Assembly (NCBI RefSeq): GCF_012489685.1
Contig: NC_080044.1
Location: 24,966,369-25,030,368 of the forward strand
DNA length: 64,000 nucleotides
Origin: Lotus japonicus
Lineage: Eukaryota; Streptophyta; Magnoliopsida; Fabales; Fabaceae
Direction of reading: 5' to 3'
In this document: positions 58,626 through 64,000 of the stretch, in pieces
Layout: each line of letters begins with the position of its first letter
Position numbering within the stretch: the stretch's first letter is position 1
Position numbers and translations under genes: made by a program
The notes under the pieces: generated by a model
The model's input: only the letters and a program-made list of their open reading frames with translations
Databases searched by the model: none
Told to the model about the DNA's origin: nothing

Positions 58626-60249
58626 GTTATCTTATACCCTTTTATGTGAACATTTTATGGATTTGACTATGATAAAGTGAGACAGGGAAAAGTAAGAGTT
58701 CATAATCATTAATTGGAAAGTCAAGGGTTGATGAGAATGAAATTATTTCAAACTATTGTATTTGTGCGTGTTTATGTTCGCAATTTCAACTATTAATTCC
58801 AATCAATGGTGCAATTCCTCACTTTTTCTCAATCTGGAGGACTCAAATTATTCCTTATTGTTAATTTAAGCAATGCTATTATTCCTTTTTCCTAAACTGT
58901 TTCTCATGATATTTTTAATAACAAAATAAAATGGTAAAACATTCTTAATTAAAATAAGTAATTACAAATGAAATAGTAATTAAACCAATTTAAATGATCC
59001 TAGCTCCTTTTATCTCACTAAATTGGTAAAAGATACTCCCTCCGTTTTTTATCTTTTGAAGTTTTAGCACTTGTGATTTAACTCAAATTTTTTGAAGTTT
59101 TAGGAATTCAAAGTTCAATTAATTTTTTTTTCCACATATACCCTTATTGGAAACCACACTAAAATTTGTGATTTTTTATTTTTCAAAACTGAATTAAATC
59201 ATTATACCATTACCTATGCTCTCATGTACAACTATCAATGCAATACCATCAAATCAGTATGTCTATCAAGTATCAACGTGGACTATATATTGTTTAAATC
59301 AGTATGCTATCAAGTACATGGATTAATAAAAATAATTCACGCAGTAGACTATGTATTCATTGCTATTTAATTTTGTGTGCAACTTGAAAATTTCAACACT
59401 TAATGCAAATGTACAGTAACTCAAGAGGCATATATTTATAGTGTTGAAGTAGTGAAGGGTCCCCACGAAATAAAGAGCCGCAATGTTTCTTCATTTTCCA
59501 CAGCCTACCAACTCACCCCACCATTGTCATCTTCAAGGAAGGGTTTCTAACTAGGGAGAAGGTTTCTGTGAAGGTTTAGAGTGAGATTTTCAATCTTAAA
59601 ACCCTTATTTTTTACATTGAAGTTAATTTTAAGCTAAACGTAAGTTGTAATAGACTCTTAAAAGTAAGCTACTTATTTATTTTTTTTGCAAAAATGAAGT
59701 CTCCAAGTAATTTTATATTGCAAATCTTTAAGAGAATCCAATTTCAATATTTTCACGTATCATTTGTCAATACATAGTGAATTCAAAGATGATTATTAAG
59801 ATTTCAGCAAATAGTAATTAAACAATAAAAAAATCATATATAAAAAGTTTACATATTTGATAAAAGATACTGATTAGTATTATTTCATAATGTCTCCATA
59901 ATCAATTTTTGATTGCTCATTGCAAATTTGTAACAGAAGTCAATTTCCATATTTTTACATGATAATTATAAATATATATTGAAATTTATTCAATTGAAGG
60001 TAAATAATAATCACCTTCCAAAATTTAAGTATGTCAACTAAAATTGACATAGGTTGATAATTTTCTACAAAATTAAATCACTAAATGTACAATGAATTAC
60101 ATTAATATATCAATTTAAAGCACAAACACTAAAGATGTTTCACTAAACATACAAAATGATAAGACTGTAAGGTAAAAAAAAGGTTGCTAAGATAAATAGA
60201 TTCATCATTTTACAAATGGAAAATTGAAAAAACAAACTAATAATAGTAA
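58626..60249. other. non-coding, with a Stowaway-like tip
   Basis: At about 59035-59060 ACTCCCTCCGTTTTTTATC is the common tip of plant MITEs; I did not find its other end. A TATATTTATAG near 59430 and a CCACCATTGTCATC stretch downstream look like a promoter/leader but have no ORF behind them. Otherwise nothing is recognised. Confidence 0.3.
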
Positions 60250-62271
60250 GGATTTAATTTGTCTACAAATTGTCAAAAATTTCGTTGTAAACAACATTGT
60301 GGTTAGACGACGCAACCTTGCCTTCATCATCTAAAATAAGAATCTTCAAACCCCTTTTTTACCTGACCCTTGAAACTGCAATATAAATCTTACCATGAGT
60401 GAATACAGGGTTACGAAGCCAACATTAGATAAAGATTGTCCTTGAGCCTTGTTAATAGTCATTGCGAAACATATAGTCAAAGGAAATTGCCTTCTCTCAA
60501 ATTTAAATGGATAACCCAGATCAGAGGAAACTAAACTCATTCGAGGGATCCAGATTTTAACCCCCAACATTAGTCTCTTTGATTACAATGACACCAATTC
60601 AATGACTATTAGCCTTGTACCATTATATAGGCCAATAGACTGATGTATGTTCCTTATAAGCATAACTGGAACACCAACTTTCAACTTCAACATGTGATTA
60701 GGAATCCCAAAACATTTAATGTCATTCAAGAATTTTGTTGTGAATCATTCACCAAGTACTTTTGAATCCTCATCTGAAATACATGTTTTGCCCACACTAA
60801 GATACTTTGTTTCCTCACCACGAATGGTAGATAGGATGTGATCATTGACCATTTGACCTGCATCTAAAGTTGTACATAAGATAGCTTGTTCCTAAAAAAT
60901 ATTGACATTTTTCATTTTTTAATTAGATATGGATATGTTAAATCTACTGAATCTTGAAGAGGATTAGTAGATTCCTTGATAAGTAATTCATCTGGAATAG
61001 TTTCTTCATATTCTCTGCTCTCATTAGTCTGACTATAAATGTTCCCAATCTTAAGAATCTAATAAGCAAACTCATTTACATCATCTAAGTCATTGCTAGA
61101 GAATGTAGCCGGTAATCTCATGTTCTGAGACAACTTTAGGAATGTGCAAAAATTTAAAATATCAAATGAGTTGATCGAAGATGATATTATGTCACTTATG
61201 CTACCTTTTGGAATGATGGGAAGTATTTGCCTAAAATCGCCCCGGAGGACAACAATAATGCCTCCAAACACCTTATTAGAATTTTCCTCATGATTAAAAG
61301 CCAACAAATCATGAAGCGTGCGATCAAGTGCTTCAAAACAATATCTATTAAGCATGGACACCTCATCCCATATAATCAATCTGGTTTGCTGTACAAGTTT
61401 GGCTCTAAGGCTCCCCTGCTTAATTTTGCAAGTGGATAAGTCATTAATATTTATTGAAATACAGAACCTTGAATGTGTTGTTCGCCCTCCAGGCAATAGC
61501 AAAGATGAAATACCACTTGAAGTCACATTAAGAACAATTAGGCCTTGGGATTTGAGAGTTGCTGATAATGTATTCCAAACAAACGTCTTTTCAGTACCAT
61601 CATATCCATAAACAAATTGCATAATTTGGTCATACACGCTCCTTTGATCTGCATTAAGACTATTTAACATTGAGATGTTTCTCTGCGAACTCAGCGTTGT
61701 CGTAGTTGAATTCATCAACTAGACAGGTTATGAAGCTCATCACTTCCAATATGCAACTCTGTATACAAAAATAAATTTATTTAACTTATAAGCATAAAAT
61801 GGTTTTTTCTTAAATAAAAGATCAAATATATTATATGGTATTTAAATATTAAGATCCAATTATTACTTATATGGTAAACACAAACTACTTCCCATATGGA
61901 CAATAAATTAATGTACTTGAAAAATTAAGTCGGTGTCTCTGTTTTTTTTTATAAGCAAATGTTAGTGGTTAGTTGTTAGCAAGTTAGAAAATCCATTCAA
62001 ATGTCGGTGTCTCTGTTATAGAGAATTCCATCATCCAATAACATCCAACTCTTCTTCCGCACAAAATAAGCGATTCTCATTGTGTTCATCGTCAACAAAG
62101 TAACAAATAACCGTCTGAGGCGATGTCTAGAATCTAGCTCGCTCGCTTTAGTGATTCCTTCAATGTTCTCTTCATCACATGTTAACAATCCTAATGCATG
62201 ACAGACTCCTTGGTCGGTATTATTTAGGATCCCATTTACGGTCTGTATACTTTCAAAACTGGTCCATCCTC
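60250..62271 (-). pseudogene. Helitron PIF1-type helicase, C-terminal half
   Basis: On the minus strand it begins RGWTSFESIQTVNG (62271 inward), then GVCHALGLLTCDEENIEGI..LRRLFVTLL (62190-62070), then NADQRSVYDQIM (near 61640), a Walker A-like block GYDGTEKTF (GxGKT has become GTEKT), WDEVSM (Walker B), GGDFRQ-like LRGDFRQILP, then NGTRLIV, FKFERRQFPLTICFAMTINKAQGQSL and SRVR near 60350. These are the ordered motifs of plant Helitron helicases. The N-terminal half and the HUH replication-initiator domain are missing, and there are several stops and frameshifts, so it is dead. It starts within 40 bases of the end of the RPA-like gene. Confidence 0.85.
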
Positions 62272-62304
62272 TTTGTAATAAAAAAATTAAAAATGATCAA
62301 TAAC

Positions 62305-63716
62305 CTTCTCACAGCTCGCAATCAGGTCAGAACAAGATCGATTCAGGAGAATTAAAGCAGGGCAATCAAAAATTACAAAATAGGTTGAGTCAGTTTCATC
62401 TATGACTTTGATCTCGATCCTGATCTGATGCCTAAGTATAAGAAAAGTCATTATTACCATGTCAAAGACTATTATTTGTAGGATAAAAGATTGAGCAAAG
62501 GTACAACATTACTTCGACATAACATTGACAACACAGCGATCACACAAACCATAGTAATAAGAAACAAAATCGGGATGAACTGTCTTGATACAACTGCGAA
62601 CATTGTACCACCAAGCTTGAGGGTCCAACAGGTACTTAATTGTTGCCTCAGCAATATAACAACTCTCCTATAAAAAATAAAATTATATTATTTGAATTTA
62701 TAACCAAATAGTAATAGTATATATAACTTTATTTAAATGTATGTAGTATACCATATCAATTCCAGCATCCTTGAGTTCAACAATCGTTTTTCTCTCATGG
62801 AAATTAATAAAATTATCTTCGAGTGACACTTGAGAGGCGTCTACGTTACGCCCAACACCTTTTGTGGGAGACGGAAGGCGCTGAAACATTTTTTTCTTAA
62901 ACTTAACAGCAACAGGAAATGTAGGGTTGAACATTATTTTGCAGCATTTCAGCCCATTCTTAATGGTCCTCTTACCTAATAAGCACCACAAAGTTAGTAT
63001 GCATCAAACAACAATTAACAAAGAACGTGATTGTAGACTATACCTTGAATGTCCTTAATTTTTTCACACATGATAACCACAACATCGTTCGTAGGGTCTC
63101 CAGCAGAGAGTAATCTATCGAGCTCATCTACATAGTGTCCCGAGAAAGAGCACATAAGTTGCACACTGTGTAACAAACAAAAGAGAGAATTACATATATG
63201 TACATAATACTAAATAGATATACAATAAATTCAGTGGGTGATAAGTACCCAAAATTATCTAGCTCCATCTGTTTCATCCCTTTTCCACCTTCAAAGTCGC
63301 GTTGCTCACCCACTCGAGTCAAAAGACCAATAATATGTGATACAAAAAAACATGTGCATCAATAAATGCAGGAATGCAAAAAATACGAAATTAGACAAAA
63401 TATTGATTTCAGAAGGGAAGAAATTAACCACAATTACCTACTAAGATGGTTTCGTCTAAAATACCCCCCAACACATCGACAAATTTGACAAAAGAAAATA
63501 TTGTAGGTGGAACCAATGAATCAGATTGCAGGAGAGTAGTAGTTTCACCCTAAATAGTTATCTTGAATTCATGATTTGCAACCTTGAAACCTTCAGTATT
63601 GTCAGTAAGAGTGAAGTTCCTACTTGCATACACATCAACCTCCATAATAAGCCTTTCGTACTTTGGGGCCAAATGTTTATGTACAGTAGCTTGAATAAAG
63701 GAACCCTTGGAATTGC
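62305..63716 (-). pseudogene. RPA70-like gene (copy A), three OB folds in six exons
   Basis: Exons on the minus strand: 63438-63716, about 63249-63345, 63044-63165, 62752-62975, 62513-62667, 62305-62431; most introns are GT..AG. They encode OB fold A (SFIQATVHKHLAPKYERLIM.. and TRVGEQRDFEGG), OB fold B (SGHYVDELDRLL, FPVAVKFKKKM, NFINFHERKTIVELKDAGI) and fold C with a zinc-ribbon-like WWYNVRSC..LCDRC and HQIRIEIKVIDETDSTYFV. This is the RPA1/Helitron RPA plan (single-stranded DNA binding). Exon 1 has a TAG at 63550-63552, and the acceptor of exon 2 is not clear, so I call it a pseudogene. The N-terminal exon may lie beyond the right edge. Confidence 0.75.
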
Positions 63717-64000
63717 TATCATAAAAATTGAAGTTGATCAGATATATAACAGAAAATATAGAATTTACTTGATCTGAGCAAATATAGAATTTAGACGTAC
63801 TGTTTTTACAATAAAAAACTTAAGATTACATGCTATAATTTATGTATATAGACACACAATGACAAATAAATCGAATAACAGAAGATAACAGCAAGCTAAA
63901 TAATAGGAAAACAACAAACTAATTCAATTTTTAAATCAAACAGTAGTTGATACATCTACAACAATAAAAATATACAGTTTCATATAATGTTATAAAGTAA

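Overview
This is nuclear DNA from a flowering plant, a eudicot and probably a legume. It is AT-rich, contains spliced genes, and carries several layers of transposons. Four host genes can be supported. In order they are an intronless SUVH-type SRA/SET protein (13085-15424, +), an intronless mitochondrial PPR protein of the PPR40 type (28866-30935, -), a small secreted eight-cysteine lipid-transfer-like protein (32537-32896, -), and an 11-exon isoprenylcysteine methylesterase-like gene of the ICMEL1 type (40415-51973, -). I assembled the ICMEL1-type gene exon by exon; every junction has GT..AG ends and the total coding length stays in frame (1461 bases). The legume guess rests on the SIRE/Maximus-type element and on a dispersed short repeat (an 'AGCTAGCTCAAGAGGTGAGG' word family); it is an inference.

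Layout. Bases 1-12574 hold the 3' part of a SIRE-type Ty1/copia element: broken integrase, reverse transcriptase and RNase H, an env-like third ORF, several polypurine tracts and the 3' LTR. Two later insertions split it. One is a 1.3-kb non-coding insertion inside the reverse transcriptase. The other is a 3.9-kb LTR-like element inside the env-like ORF with a clean ACCAA target duplication. The SUVH gene follows. Bases 15.4-28.9 kb are mostly unrecognised intergenic DNA with a MITE and a dead copia element. The PPR gene and the LTP gene follow, then a repeat-rich stretch (33-40 kb) with a probable LINE tail, an inverted scrap of the same SIRE LTR and two Helitron-type 3' termini. The ICMEL1-type gene fills 40.4-52.0 kb, and its introns 5 (5.1 kb) and 9 (2.5 kb) are inflated by MITEs, copia scraps and the dispersed repeat. 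From about 55.5 kb to the right edge lies a decayed Helitron-related domain on the minus strand. It holds a three-OB-fold RPA70-like gene, directly followed by the C-terminal half of a PIF1-type Helitron helicase, then a second RPA-like fragment. Between the helicase and the second RPA copy sits an exon scrap of an MBD4-like DNA glycosylase, which may be a captured gene fragment.

The four host genes show no sign of working in one pathway; their order looks like ordinary plant gene order. The parts most worth a second look are the 3.9-kb element with extended inverted ends, its higher-order minisatellite and its minus-strand TATA box; the RPA-helicase arrangement with its captured glycosylase exon; the foldback MITE with a tripled arm; and the missing SET-motif cysteine in the SUVH protein. 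No CRISPR array, rRNA or tRNA gene was seen.
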